NCBI RefSeq assembly: GCF_026341775.1
Contig: NZ_JAPEOB010000002.1
Location: 558,001 to 622,000 of the forward strand
Direction: 5' to 3'
Source: Streptomyces sp. NBC_00654
GTDB taxonomy: Bacteria > Actinomycetota > Actinomycetes > Streptomycetales > Streptomycetaceae
DNA length: 64,000 bases
Shown here: positions 8,460 through 16,926 of the stretch, in pieces
Numbering within the stretch: position 1 is the first letter of the stretch
Layout: the number at the start of each line of letters is the position of its first letter
Made by a program: the position numbers and the translations under genes
The notes under the pieces: generated by a model
Databases searched by the model: none
Seen by the model: only the letters and a program-made list of their open reading frames with translations
What the model was told of the DNA's origin: nothing

Positions 8460-9050
8460 TCATCCCTCGAAAGGCCGTACCGGTCCCACCTCGATGCCGA
8501 GCAGCCGCCAGGCGGCCAGCGCCCGCTGTTCGCGCTCCTCGCGGGTGGGGCCGGTGACCGCTCCGGAGACCATGGCGACCGCGAGCATCAGGTCGTTCGC
8601 CCCACCGAGCCGGTACCCGTCCGGCAGGTGTCCCCGCAGACCCCGCTCGACCCTCTCGGAGAGGGCCAGGGCATGCGCGCGGATACCGGAGCGGCTTCCG
8701 GCTCCATCGGCGTGCATGAGCCCGATGAAAGCCGCCGATTCCGTGAGGTGCCACGTCATCACGCCGAGGACGTCGGCCAGGGTCGCTCCCTCGGCCGCCG
8801 CGGCCTGCTCGATCTGCCGTACGTTCTCCTCCAGAACCGCGGTCGCCACGGCGGCCCGGTCGGGAAAGTGCCGGTACAGAACGCCCTGCCCGACGCCGGC
8901 ACGACGCGCGACGGCGGAGAGCGGAGCGTCCAGACCGGACTCCGCGTAGACCTCCCGTGCGGCGGCGACCAGAGCGGCGCGATTACGGGCGGCGGCCTTC
9001 GGCCCGTCGTTCGCGGGCCGCCGCTCGTCCGCCCTGGGCTGCTGCTTCAC
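8460..9050 (-). CDS. TetR/AcrR family transcriptional regulator
   Basis: A 196-residue regulator with the TetR N-terminal helix-turn-helix AVARRAGVGQGVLYRHFPDR at about residues 45-65 and an all-helical C-terminal ligand domain. The GTG start at 9050 lies just upstream of the K/Q/R-rich extension usual in this family. It is convergent with the lipoprotein gene. The inducing ligand is unknown. The dyad at 7296-7315 is the likeliest target, which would make this the repressor of the monooxygenase and lipoprotein pair. Confidence 0.9.
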   Translation of the reverse strand: MKQQPRADERRPANDGPKAAARNRAALVAAAREVYAESGLDAPLSAVARRAGVGQGVLYRHFPDRAAVATAVLEENVRQIEQAAAAEGATLADVLGVMTWHLTESAAFIGLMHADGAGSRSGIRAHALALSERVERGLRGHLPDGYRLGGANDLMLAVAMVSGAVTGPTREEREQRALAAWRLLGIEVGPVRPFEG

Positions 9051-9235
9051 CCCGGAAGAGTACCGGCCGGACGGGGACCGCTCGGGCCTGCCGGCGGGGC
9101 GGGCCCGAACACACCGGATGAGCGGGGCACATGGAGGAGGCCGCCGGACGGGGAAGCGGGAGTGCGCACAGACATGCCCCGCCCCGGCGGGCGGAGCATG
9201 TCCGGGAAGTGCGGGTCCGCACGAGCGGGCCGGCC

Positions 9236-9952
9236 TCAGGCCAGCGTGTATCCCAGCACGCCGCCGTGGATCTGGCCCTCGCAGTTCAGCTGGATCGAGT
9301 CGAAGATCTGGCGGTTCTCGTTCCGCAGGCAGCGGAGCAGCGGAACGGTGGCCACGCCGGCCGGCTGGGCCGTATAAAGCCAGCCGAGGCGGGTCACGTA
9401 CTGCTGGCCCTCACAGCCGACGTCCGTACTGGTGAAGTGGTCGCCCCTGACCTGGCACAGATACAGCGGCGCGGTGTCCGGGGCGGCGTAGGTGTACAAC
9501 GAACCGAGCGGCCCCTGCAACTGGTAGCCGGTGGGGTGGTACCAGCTGTTGCTCTGGGTGTCGGAGCTCTTGTGATAGCGGTTCAGGACGAACGTCGGTC
9601 CGGGGGTGTGGGGCTCCCCCGCGCAGAGGTACTCGACCGCGACCTGCACGTATCCGTTCGGGAGCTGGTTGACGACGGTGGGGCCCTTGACCAGGCTGCA
9701 CCGGGCGGGGTCGAACCCCTTGGCCACCGCACTGTCCATCGCGGTACCGACGGCTGACTGCACCGCGACGTTGTACGGGCCGCTTCCCAGGCCGCCGATG
9801 TAGAGCTGCACCGGTCCGACGGACGCGGCTGCCCGCTCTGCGGGAGCGGGAGCGGAGCCGGGGGCGGGAGCGGCGGAAGCCGGAGTGAGGAGGGACAGCG
9901 TGAGCGCGGCGATGGCCGCGGTCATGACGGTGAGACGTCGGGCTAAGCGCAT
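9236..9952 (-). CDS. secreted protein with two C-x-x-x-x-DHF-type repeats; TTA as third codon
   Basis: A 238-residue secreted protein of unknown function. The Sec signal peptide (MRLARRLTVMTAAIAALTL, cleaved around SAA) is followed by a short Pro/Ala linker. The C-terminal half holds two related repeats with paired cysteines: LYLCQVRGDHFTSTDVGCEG and LLRCLRNENRQIFDSIQLNCEG, each followed by LGW or LGY. These resemble repeats found in other secreted actinomycete and myxobacterial proteins. The ATG at 9952 has AGGAAGAGG upstream. Codon 3 is TTA, so translation probably needs the bldA tRNA and would be developmentally timed. Binding or structural roles are both possible. Confidence 0.8.
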   Translation of the reverse strand: MRLARRLTVMTAAIAALTLSLLTPASAAPAPGSAPAPAERAAASVGPVQLYIGGLGSGPYNVAVQSAVGTAMDSAVAKGFDPARCSLVKGPTVVNQLPNGYVQVAVEYLCAGEPHTPGPTFVLNRYHKSSDTQSNSWYHPTGYQLQGPLGSLYTYAAPDTAPLYLCQVRGDHFTSTDVGCEGQQYVTRLGWLYTAQPAGVATVPLLRCLRNENRQIFDSIQLNCEGQIHGGVLGYTLA

Positions 9953-10094
9953 GAAGGCCTCTTCCTCGGTTGGATGGAATCGCACGGTGAGCACGGGGCT
10001 ATGCATGGGATACCAAGGTGAGGGGCGTGATCCGCGACAGGCCCGCGCGCCATAGCTAAGCATGAGCGTGCCATTTCGACCAGAACGCCGCGCA

Positions 10095-10127
10095 GGCCAT
10101 GGAAGGGGCGGAAAACCGCCCATGGCC
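10095..10127. other. inverted repeat upstream of the secreted protein gene
   Basis: An interrupted inverted repeat: GGCCATG and GGGCGG arms, an AAAA loop, then CCGCCC and ATGGCC. It lies 21 bp from the terminator-like hairpin at 10148 and could be part of a double terminator for the alkyl sulfatase gene, or a regulatory site. Confidence 0.4.
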
Positions 10128-10147
10128 ACCTGCTCCCCCACGCGTGT

Positions 10148-10181
10148 GCGGCTGCCCCGGGCCGTGGCCCGGGGCAGCCGC
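10148..10181 (-). terminator. rho-independent-like hairpin after the alkyl sulfatase gene
   Basis: A perfect 15-bp stem, GCGGCTGCCCCGGGC with its complement, around a 4-nt loop, about 20 bp beyond the sulfatase stop codon. No U-tract follows, as is common in Streptomyces terminators. Confidence 0.7.
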
Positions 10182-10200
10182 GTCGTTCGCGTGGTCGCGG

Positions 10201-12030
10201 TCAGGGCGTGACGATGGCGAAGTCGGGATCGGGGGTGTCGAGCAGTTCTGTGAGGGTGGCGAAGACCTGTGGGTCGCCCTGAACTTCGACGTCGTCGAAG
10301 CCTCCGCCGGCCAGGACACCGAGCAGTTGCCGCTTCGTCAGGGTCAGCGTCAGGTCGGCGGCCGGCGCCGGTCCCCGCGTCCCGGATGTCTCATCGGTGC
10401 TGCGGAAGGTCAGTGCCCCGTTGGACAGCAGCAGGTGCCAGGTGCGGCCTTCGTCGGTGACGTTCCAGGCCATCCGGAGCCTCTTGTCCCACGCGCGCGG
10501 CCCGTCGATGCGGATGGCCAGCGAGTCGATGAGCATGTCGACGGTCAGCGCCATCGCCATCTCGGGGTTGGTCGTCTCCAGGGCGGTGTGCGCGACCGCA
10601 CCGCGCAGTTCCTGGGCGCCCATCAGGTAGAAGTTGCGCCAGGTGCCGTTCTCCGAGCCGTGGCCGAGCTTTTCGTACACCGAGGCCAGCGCCTCCTTGG
10701 CCGCCGCGTCGCCGGGTTCGGCGAACACCGCGTGCCCGAGAAGCGTGGCGGCGAAGCGCAGGTCTCCCGCGTGTGCGTATTCCTCGCCCTTGGCGACGAG
10801 TGCGGCGACACCTCCGTAGTCCGCGGCGAAACGCTTGGCCTGCTCGGTCGGCGGGTGCTCCCAGAGGTGGGCCGGGTTGCCGTCGAACCAGCCCATGTAT
10901 CGCTGGTAGATGGCCTTGACGTTGTGGCTGAGCGAACCGTAGTACCCGCGGTTCGCCCACCGGCGCGCGATGGCGGGCGGCAGTTCGATCCGCTCGGCGA
11001 TCTCGGCGCCGGTCAGCCCCTGGTTGGTCATGCGCAGGGTCTGGTCGTGCATATAGGCCCACATGTCGCGCTGGCCCGCCAGGTGTTCGACGATGCGGTC
11101 CTTGCCCCAGGTCGGCCAGTGGTGCGAGGCGAACGCGACGTCGGCGCCGTCGCCGTACAGCTCGATGGTCTCGTTGAGGTAGTGGGCCCAGATGCGGGTG
11201 TCCCGGACCAGTGCTCCGCGCAGGGTCAGGATGTTGTGCATGTTGTGCGTGGCGTTCTCCGCCATGCACAGCGCGCGCCGGTCGGGGAAGTAGAAGTTCA
11301 TTTCCGACGGTGCTTCGGTGCCCGGTGTCATCTGGAAGACGATCCGTACGCCGTCGACGGTCTCCTCCTGGCCGGTGCGGGTGATGTCGAGCGTCGGCGG
11401 GATGAGGGTGATGGTGCCCTTGGAGGTCGTCATGCCCAGGCCCGCGCTGATCTGGCCCGCGGGCCCCTTGTCCAGTTCGGCGCCGTACATGTACACCGCG
11501 CGGCGGGTCATCGCACCGCCCGCGTACACGTTCTCCGCGACGGCGTGTTCCAGGAACCCCGCCGGGGCGATCACGGGCACCGGGGCGTGGCCGTGCGGCA
11601 GGACGCCGCGCGAACCGCCGAAGTGGTCACCGTGCGAGTGCGTGTAGATCAGCCCGGTGACCTGGCGGTCACCCCGGTGCTCCCGGTACAGCGCGAGCGC
11701 CGCCGCTGCGGTCTCGGCGGAGATCAGCGGGTCGATGACGATGACACCGGTATCGCCCTCGACCAGCGTCATGTTCGACAGATCCAGGTTCCGGACCTGG
11801 TAGATCCCCTCGGTCACCTCGAACAGGCCCTGTTTGTCGCACAGTTGGCTCTGCCGCCACAGGCTGGGGTGCGCGGTGTCCGGGCATTCCCCGGCCAGGA
11901 ACGCGTACGCGCCCCCGTCCCAGATCACCCGGCCGTCGTCAGCCCGGATGACGGCCGGTTCGAGGGCGGCGACGAAGCCCCGCTCGGCGTCGTCGAAGTC
12001 GGTCCTGTCGGAGTAATCAAGTTCATCCAT
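10201..12030 (-). CDS. alkyl sulfatase (SdsA1/BDS1-like metallo-beta-lactamase fold)
   Basis: A 609-residue type III sulfatase that cleaves the ester bond of linear alkyl sulfates such as dodecyl sulfate. The binuclear zinc site is THSHGDHFGGS (H131, H133, D135, H136) and downstream metal ligands lie in CMAENATHNMHN. A helical dimerisation middle region and a C-terminal SCP2-like lipid-binding domain (about residues 490-609) complete the family architecture at normal length. The ATG at 12030 has no clear Shine-Dalgarno; TACAAT about 20 bp upstream could be the -10 box of a short-leader mRNA. It sits beside the arsenic genes but in its own unit. Confidence 0.92.
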   Translation of the reverse strand: MDELDYSDRTDFDDAERGFVAALEPAVIRADDGRVIWDGGAYAFLAGECPDTAHPSLWRQSQLCDKQGLFEVTEGIYQVRNLDLSNMTLVEGDTGVIVIDPLISAETAAAALALYREHRGDRQVTGLIYTHSHGDHFGGSRGVLPHGHAPVPVIAPAGFLEHAVAENVYAGGAMTRRAVYMYGAELDKGPAGQISAGLGMTTSKGTITLIPPTLDITRTGQEETVDGVRIVFQMTPGTEAPSEMNFYFPDRRALCMAENATHNMHNILTLRGALVRDTRIWAHYLNETIELYGDGADVAFASHHWPTWGKDRIVEHLAGQRDMWAYMHDQTLRMTNQGLTGAEIAERIELPPAIARRWANRGYYGSLSHNVKAIYQRYMGWFDGNPAHLWEHPPTEQAKRFAADYGGVAALVAKGEEYAHAGDLRFAATLLGHAVFAEPGDAAAKEALASVYEKLGHGSENGTWRNFYLMGAQELRGAVAHTALETTNPEMAMALTVDMLIDSLAIRIDGPRAWDKRLRMAWNVTDEGRTWHLLLSNGALTFRSTDETSGTRGPAPAADLTLTLTKRQLLGVLAGGGFDDVEVQGDPQVFATLTELLDTPDPDFAIVTP

Positions 12031-12158
12031 ATGGGATGAGTAGCCCAAATTGTACAAAAATACTCACCCCATCCGCCCGGAGTCGAGGGCTCCGAACGCG
12101 GCGGCCACGGTCGCCGGTGCCCGTCGGCATGCGCGGTCGGCTGCATCGCGCAGCGCGC

Positions 12159-12581
12159 TCACACCGCGGCCTCCGGCGCGATATCGGCGATCAGGTCCTC
12201 GACCAGCGCTCTGATCTCGTCGCGGACGGGACGGACCGCCGCCACACCCCGGCCTGCCGGGTCCTCCAGCTTCCAGTCGAGGTAGCGCTTGCCGGGGAAG
12301 ACGGGGCAGGTGTCGCCGCAGCCCATGGTGATGCACACATCCGACTCGCGGACCGCGTCGGCGGTGAGGACCTTCGGGACCTCGGCCGAGATGTCGATCC
12401 CCACCTCGGCCATGACCTCGACGGCAGCGGGATTGACGGCATCACCGGGGGCGGAGCCGGCGGAGCGGACCTCGACGCGGTCCCCGGCCAGGTGGGTCAG
12501 CCAGGCGGCGGCCATCTGGGAGCGGCCGGCGTTGTGGACACAGACGAACAGGACCGTCGGCCTGCCGGAAGGCTCGGACAT
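12159..12581 (-). CDS. arsC: arsenate reductase, low-molecular-weight phosphatase type
   Basis: A 140-residue cytoplasmic enzyme that reduces As(V) to As(III) for export. The phosphatase-like P-loop CVHNAGRS (CX5R) is near residue 14 and the redox cysteines of the triple-Cys relay appear in GCGDTCPVFPGKRYLDWKLEDPAG. This matches the thioredoxin- or mycothiol-coupled ArsC classes of Gram-positives. The ATG at 12581 follows GGGAGAG. It is divergent from arsR/acr3 across 90 bp holding a dyad, so co-regulation by ArsR is likely. Confidence 0.93.
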   Translation of the reverse strand: MSEPSGRPTVLFVCVHNAGRSQMAAAWLTHLAGDRVEVRSAGSAPGDAVNPAAVEVMAEVGIDISAEVPKVLTADAVRESDVCITMGCGDTCPVFPGKRYLDWKLEDPAGRGVAAVRPVRDEIRALVEDLIADIAPEAAV

Positions 12582-12630
12582 GGGGGACTCTCCCGTCTCG
12601 CGGCGACGGAAGCCGCCAAATGAATCAGCC

Positions 12631-12648
12631 CCCACTGTTATCAGTGGG
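12631..12648. promoter_or_regulatory. putative ArsR operator between arsC and arsR
   Basis: A perfect dyad, CCCACTG-TTAT-CAGTGGG, 23 bp before arsR and 50 bp before arsC. Its position suits coordinate repression of both directions. Identity as the ArsR site is inferred from placement. Confidence 0.55.
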
Positions 12649-12671
12649 CGATGATGTGAGAATATCAGCGC

Positions 12672-12980
12672 ATGCTGACTTCAGTCGATCCTGATCTGAT
12701 CCGGGTGCTGGGCGATCCGCTCCGCCTCCGGATCGTGACCCTGCTGGCGCGCGAGACGCTCTGTACGACGCACCTGGTCGAGGAGACCGGCGCGAAGCAG
12801 ACCAATCTGTCCAACCATCTGAAGGTCCTGCGCGAGGCCGGCGTGGTGGATACCGAGCCGTGCGGCCGCTTCACCTACTACAAGCTGCGCCCCGAGGTCC
12901 TCGCCGGCCTCTCGGAGCAGTTCGCGGGGCTGGCCGAGTCCGCCCGTACCGCGGGCCGGAACAAGAGGGCCTGCCCATGA
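12672..12980 (+). CDS. arsR: ArsR/SmtB family arsenic-responsive repressor
   Basis: A 102-residue winged-helix metalloregulator. The DNA-recognition helix is TNLSNHLKVLREAGVVDTE and the wing is CGRFTYYKLRP. Only three cysteines are present (C31 in ETLCTTH, C64 in EPCGRF, C101 near the end). The classic ELCVCDL pair is absent, so the As(III) site differs from that of the second ArsR at 14176. The ATG at 12672 begins the conserved DPDLIRVLGDPLRLRI core. Its stop codon overlaps the acr3 start (ATGA), so the two genes are translationally coupled. Confidence 0.92.
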   Translation: MLTSVDPDLIRVLGDPLRLRIVTLLARETLCTTHLVEETGAKQTNLSNHLKVLREAGVVDTEPCGRFTYYKLRPEVLAGLSEQFAGLAESARTAGRNKRACP

Positions 12981-14107
12981 CCGCCGAGCGCAACACGACG
13001 GCCTCCGCCGATCAGGCCGGGAGCGACGGCGAAGGCGACTCGATCGTCCGGAAGCTCTCCACCCTCGACCGGTACCTCGCGGTGTGGATCCTGCTCGCCA
13101 TGGCCGCCGGCCTCGCCCTGGGCCGCCTCGTCCCGGGAATGAACGACGCGCTGGCGAAGATCGAGGTCGGCGGGATCTCGCTGCCGATCGCGCTGGGCCT
13201 GCTCGTCATGATGTATCCGGTACTGGCCAAGGTCCGCTACGACAGGCTCGACAGCGTCACCGGCGACCGCAAACTGATGGTGTCCTCGCTGGTCATCAAC
13301 TGGGTCGTCGGCCCGGCCGTCATGTTCGCCCTCGCCTGGATCTTCCTTCCCGACCTTCCCGAGTACCGGACCGGCCTGATCGTCGTCGGCCTCGCCCGCT
13401 GCATCGCCATGGTCATCATCTGGAACGACCTCGCCTGCGGGGACCGGGAAGCCGCAGCCGTACTCGTCGCGCTCAACTCCGTCTTCCAGGTCATCGCGTT
13501 CGGCGTGCTGGGCTGGTTCTACCTCGACCTGCTGCCGCAGTGGCTGGGCCTGGGCGACGGCCAGGGCCTGGACGTCCCGGTGTGGCACATCGCGCTGAAC
13601 GTCATCGTCTTCCTCGGCATCCCGCTGCTCGCCGGGTTCCTCACCCGCCGCATCGGTGAGAAGAAGATGGGCCGCCGGTCCTACGAGGCGACGTTCCTGC
13701 CGAGGATCGGCCCCTGGGCGCTGTACGGCCTGCTCTTCACGATCGTGATCCTGTTCGCCCTGCAGGGGAAGACGATCACCTCGCAGCCGCTGGACGTCAT
13801 CCGGATCGCGCTGCCGCTGCTCGTGTACTTCGCCATCATGTTCTTCGGCTCCTTCCTTCTCGGCAAGAGCCTCGGACTGGCCTACGACCGCACGAGCACG
13901 CTCGCGTTCACCGCGGCCGGCAACAACTTCGAACTGGCCATCGCCGTGGCCATCGCCACCTTCGGCGTCACCTCGGGCCAGGCGCTGTCCGGCGTCGTCG
14001 GCCCGCTCATCGAGGTGCCGGTCCTGATCGGGCTCGTGTACGTCGCGCTCGCCTGGCGCGAGAAGTTCGCCCCCTCGGCACTCATCACACCGGACAGGGC
14101 CGGCTGA
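12977..14107 (+). CDS. acr3: arsenite efflux permease Acr3
   Basis: A 376-residue integral membrane carrier exporting arsenite (and often antimonite). About ten transmembrane segments start at YLAVWILLAMAAGLALG. The signature ARCIAMVIIWN in TM4 holds the essential Cys (C142), and the later block FTAAGNNFELAIAVAIATFG is also family-typical. An N-terminal polar extension of about 28 residues precedes the first helix. The start ATG overlaps the arsR stop. Together with ArsC it completes the reduction and export route. Confidence 0.94.
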   Translation: MTAERNTTASADQAGSDGEGDSIVRKLSTLDRYLAVWILLAMAAGLALGRLVPGMNDALAKIEVGGISLPIALGLLVMMYPVLAKVRYDRLDSVTGDRKLMVSSLVINWVVGPAVMFALAWIFLPDLPEYRTGLIVVGLARCIAMVIIWNDLACGDREAAAVLVALNSVFQVIAFGVLGWFYLDLLPQWLGLGDGQGLDVPVWHIALNVIVFLGIPLLAGFLTRRIGEKKMGRRSYEATFLPRIGPWALYGLLFTIVILFALQGKTITSQPLDVIRIALPLLVYFAIMFFGSFLLGKSLGLAYDRTSTLAFTAAGNNFELAIAVAIATFGVTSGQALSGVVGPLIEVPVLIGLVYVALAWREKFAPSALITPDRAG

Positions 14108-14175
14108 CACACCGCCGCGGCCTCCGGGCACCCGCCGGCCCCACCGGCCGACGGAAGAGCCGGACGGTACGGCGG

Positions 14176-14559
14176 TCAGCGGCCGCGAGCGGGGGCGGTA
14201 CGCAGGTCGAGCATGGCGGACATGGCCGCCACCACGGACGGGGCGACCTGGTAGTAGACCCAGGTCCCCCGCCGCTCGGAGGTCAGGAGCCCGGCTTCGC
14301 GGAGCTTCTTCAGGTGGTGGGAAACGGTCGGCTGAGAGACACCGACGTCGGAGATGTCGCACACACATGCCTCGCCGCCCGGATGGGAGGCGACCTTGGA
14401 GAACAGGCGCAGCCGTACCGGGTCGGACAGCGCCTTGAACATGGCGGCCATCTTCTCCGCGTCGTCCTGCGACAGCTCCCCGGCGGTGATCGGCGGACAG
14501 CACGGCACCGCCGGGGCGGGGTCCAGAACCGGCAGTTCCACAACCTCAGACTTCGACAT
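14176..14559 (-). CDS. arsR: second ArsR family repressor with CVCD arsenic site
   Basis: A 127-residue ArsR regulator with the canonical metal-binding motif EACVCDIS (C65, C67) and an extra vicinal pair C20-C21 in PCCPP. The recognition helix is SQPTVSHHLKKLREAGLL and the wing is RRGTWVYYQVAP. The ATG at 14559 is followed at once upstream by a dyad, so it probably autoregulates. It is divergent from the ArsO-like flavoprotein gene and convergent with acr3, with no gene between them. Two differently built ArsR proteins in one island suggest separate sensing of arsenic species. Confidence 0.92.
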   Translation of the reverse strand: MSKSEVVELPVLDPAPAVPCCPPITAGELSQDDAEKMAAMFKALSDPVRLRLFSKVASHPGGEACVCDISDVGVSQPTVSHHLKKLREAGLLTSERRGTWVYYQVAPSVVAAMSAMLDLRTAPARGR

Positions 14560-14568
14560 GCGTCTATG

Positions 14569-14582
14569 TTGACACTTATCAA
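14569..14582. promoter_or_regulatory. putative ArsR operator upstream of the second arsR and the ArsO-like gene
   Basis: TTGACACTTATCAA is an imperfect palindrome of the TTGAnA...TnTCAA type used by ArsR/SmtB proteins. It lies 9 bp upstream of the leftward arsR start. TTGACA also resembles a -35 box for the rightward flavoprotein gene, so binding would block both promoters. Confidence 0.55.
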
Positions 14583-14664
14583 TACCGGGTGGCAAGCTTC
14601 GAATATCGACAGCAATCGAAACAGCGGCCGGGGCAGGTCGCTCATCCCGGAGGACATCACCGCC

Positions 14665-16062
14665 ATGACCACCACCGCAGACCTTCCGGTCGCCGTCATC
14701 GGCGCCGGCCCCATCGGACTGGCGGCCGCCGCCCACCTGACCGAGCGCGGCATCGAACCACTGGTCCTGGAGGCCGGCCCCACCGCCGCCACCTCGGTGC
14801 GCGGCTGGTCGCACGTGCGGCTGTTCTCCACCTGGGGCGAGATCACCGACCCGGCCGCCGAGAAGCTTCTGGCACCGACCGGCTGGACCAGGCCCGACGC
14901 GGACACGTACCCGACGGGAGGGGACTGGGCCGCCCGGTACCTCCAGCCGCTGGCCGACGTCCTGGGCGACCGCATCCGCTACGGCACGACCGTCACCGGG
15001 GTCTCCCGCACCGGCCGCGACCGCATCGTCGACGCCGACCGCGACAGCCAGCCCTTCGTCCTGCACCTCACCACCCCGGACGGCGAGGAACGCGTCCTCG
15101 CCCGCGCCGTCATCGACGCCTCCGGCACCTGGACGACCCCGGGCCCGGCCGGGGCGAGCGGTCTGCCCGCCCTCGGGGAGAAGGCCGCCGCCGACCGCGT
15201 CACCTACCGCGTCCCGGACCTCAAGGACCCGGCCGTCCGCGCCCGTTACGCCGGCAGGCGCACGGCCGTGATCGGGTCCGGCGCCTCCGCGTTCACCGCC
15301 CTGGCCGCTCTCGCCGGCCTCGCGAAGGACGAAACCGGCACCCACGCCGTATGGATCCTGCGCCGCGGCATCAACGGCTCCACCTTCGGCGGCGGGGCGG
15401 CCGACCAACTGCCCGCCCGCGGCGCCCTGGGACTCGCCGCGAAGGCCGCCGTCGACGACGGCCAAGCCGACGCGGTCACCGGCTTCCGCACCGAGAGCAT
15501 CCGACGCACCGACGACGGCCGCCTCGCCCTGACCGGCGAGGACGGACGCCACCTCGACCCGGTCGACGAGGTGATCGTGCTCACCGGGTTCCGCCCCGAC
15601 CTCTCGTTCCTCTCCGAACTCCGCCTCGGCCTGGACGAACGCCTCCAGGCACCCACCGGACTGGCACCACTGATCGACCCCAACCAGCACTCCTGCGGCA
15701 CCGTCTACCCCCACGGCCACCGCGAACTGTCCCACCCCGAGACAGGCGTCCACCTCGTCGGGATGAAGTCCTACGGCCGCGCCCCGACCTTCCTCGCCAT
15801 GACCGGCTACGAACAGGTCCGCTCCGTCACCGCCGCCCTCGCCGGCGATACCGATTCCGCCGACCGCGTCGAACTCACCCTCCCCGAAACCGGAGTCTGC
15901 GGTGGCGCCGGGCTCTTCGACGACCCCACCGCCGGAACGGCAGACACCGGAAGCTGCTGCACCGCGCCGACGCCCGAACCCGCACAGCCCGGCACCGCCG
16001 GCACCGCCCTGCCCATCGTGACCGCCCGGAACGAGGAATCATCAGGCGGCTGCTGCTCGTGA
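14665..16062 (+). CDS. FAD-dependent oxidoreductase, ArsO-like
   Basis: A 465-residue flavoprotein with two dinucleotide-binding motifs (VIGAGPIGLAAAAHL at the N-terminus and VIGSGASAFTALAAL near residue 200) and the late ATG-type block VIVLTGFRPDL. This is the architecture of the flavin monooxygenase ArsO of Streptomyces arsenic islands such as arsRBOCT. The C-terminus is cysteine-rich (CGGAGLF, GSCCTAP and a terminal GGCCS), fitting soft-metal binding. The ATG at 14665 follows GGAGG at 11 nt. The substrate, possibly an organoarsenical, is unproven. Confidence 0.78.
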   Translation: MTTTADLPVAVIGAGPIGLAAAAHLTERGIEPLVLEAGPTAATSVRGWSHVRLFSTWGEITDPAAEKLLAPTGWTRPDADTYPTGGDWAARYLQPLADVLGDRIRYGTTVTGVSRTGRDRIVDADRDSQPFVLHLTTPDGEERVLARAVIDASGTWTTPGPAGASGLPALGEKAAADRVTYRVPDLKDPAVRARYAGRRTAVIGSGASAFTALAALAGLAKDETGTHAVWILRRGINGSTFGGGAADQLPARGALGLAAKAAVDDGQADAVTGFRTESIRRTDDGRLALTGEDGRHLDPVDEVIVLTGFRPDLSFLSELRLGLDERLQAPTGLAPLIDPNQHSCGTVYPHGHRELSHPETGVHLVGMKSYGRAPTFLAMTGYEQVRSVTAALAGDTDSADRVELTLPETGVCGGAGLFDDPTAGTADTGSCCTAPTPEPAQPGTAGTALPIVTARNEESSGGCCS

Positions 16063-16574
16063 CCGAGCTCGAACGATGGTCGTCCGGCGGCCCCGGCACG
16101 GCCTACGTCACGGCCGCGATCATGTGGGTCCTCCTGGCCGGTCTGGGCCTGGACCTCCCCCGGTGGGGCGTCGCGCCGGCCTCCGCCGCGTACGTCGCGC
16201 TGCTGAGCGTGCTGGCCGTGATCCACAGCCGCAGGATCCGGATGCGGCTGCACCGTTCCCGCTCCAACTGGCGCATGCTCGCCACGCTCGTCGCGGGAGC
16301 AGTGGTGACCGGCGGGACGGCCCTGGTGTCCGGCCCGCTGGTCGAGTCGCTGGAGCCGATGGCCGCCGGTCCGGTCCCGGCCACGGTCACCTCGGCCGCG
16401 TTCCTGCTGTTCGTCGGGCCGGCGGGGAAACAGCCGACGAGGGAACAGCCGGGCGAGGGGCGGGCCGATGAGCACTCCCACCGGCTTCGACGAACTGATC
16501 CATCCCTCCACCCGGCTGTCGGTGGTCGCGCTGCTCGCCGCCACCGAATGGGCCGACTTCGCTTTCATCCGTGA
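16059..16574 (+). CDS. small four-helix membrane protein of unknown function
   Basis: A GTG start overlaps the stop of the ArsO-like gene (GTGA), so it is in the same operon. About 125 residues hold four predicted membrane spans (AAIMWVLLAGLGL, AAYVALLSVLAVIHS, LATLVAGAVVTGGTAL, TVTSAAFLLFVGPAG). The frame stays open another 40 codons across the start of the next gene, but that tail is Arg/His-rich and may be an artefact of overlap. Not recognised as a named family. Such proteins are often paired with the small winged-helix regulator that follows. Confidence 0.62.
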   Translation: MTELERWSSGGPGTAYVTAAIMWVLLAGLGLDLPRWGVAPASAAYVALLSVLAVIHSRRIRMRLHRSRSNWRMLATLVAGAVVTGGTALVSGPLVESLEPMAAGPVPATVTSAAFLLFVGPAGKQPTREQPGEGRADEHSHRLRRTDPSLHPAVGGRAARRHRMGRLRFHP

Positions 16575-16926
16575 CAGCCTCTCGCTCAGCGACTCGGAGC
16601 TCTCCAAGCAGCTGCACACCCTGGGAGAGGCCGGATACCTGGAGATCCACAAGGAGGGCGGCGGCCGCAAGCGGCGTACGAAGGTACGGCTGACGGACCG
16701 CGGCCGTACCGCCTTCGATGCCTGTGCCGGTTCAGCCGGTGGCCTCTGTCTTCCCGCTGAAGTGGATGGCGCAGGGGCTGCGCTCGGCACTGCTGCCGGA
16801 CGCCGCGCGGGCCGCCGAGCCGGTCGGTTCGTGGGAACTCCCCACAGTCGCCCTCGTGCTGACCGCCTGGGCCGTCCTCGGGTTTCTTCTCGCGATTCCG
16901 CTGCTGCGCCGCGCCGCCCGGCGTGA
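16468..16926 (+). pseudogene. winged-helix (MarR/PadR-like) regulator, C-terminus replaced
   Basis: Residues 1-84 are a normal small winged-helix regulator: FDELIHPSTRLSVVALLAA, SDSELSKQLHTLGEAGYLEI (recognition helix) and a basic wing ending RLTDRGRTAF. The family normally ends a dozen residues later. Here the frame runs on into Arg/Ala-rich sequence that is really an ABC permease fragment read out of frame. A deletion joint near 16715-16740 best explains this. The DNA-binding half may still be functional. It overlaps the upstream membrane protein gene by 107 bp. Confidence 0.6.

Noticed and set aside
10099..12039. 646-codon open frame antisense to the alkyl sulfatase
   Set aside because: The sulfatase reading has a complete catalytic motif set. 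The opposite frame has none and mirrors its codon bias.
12878..14503. Long open frame antisense to acr3 and running into the second arsR
   Set aside because: Asp/Glu/Gly/Arg-rich with no recognisable fold. The Acr3 reading has transmembrane spans and the signature Cys motif.
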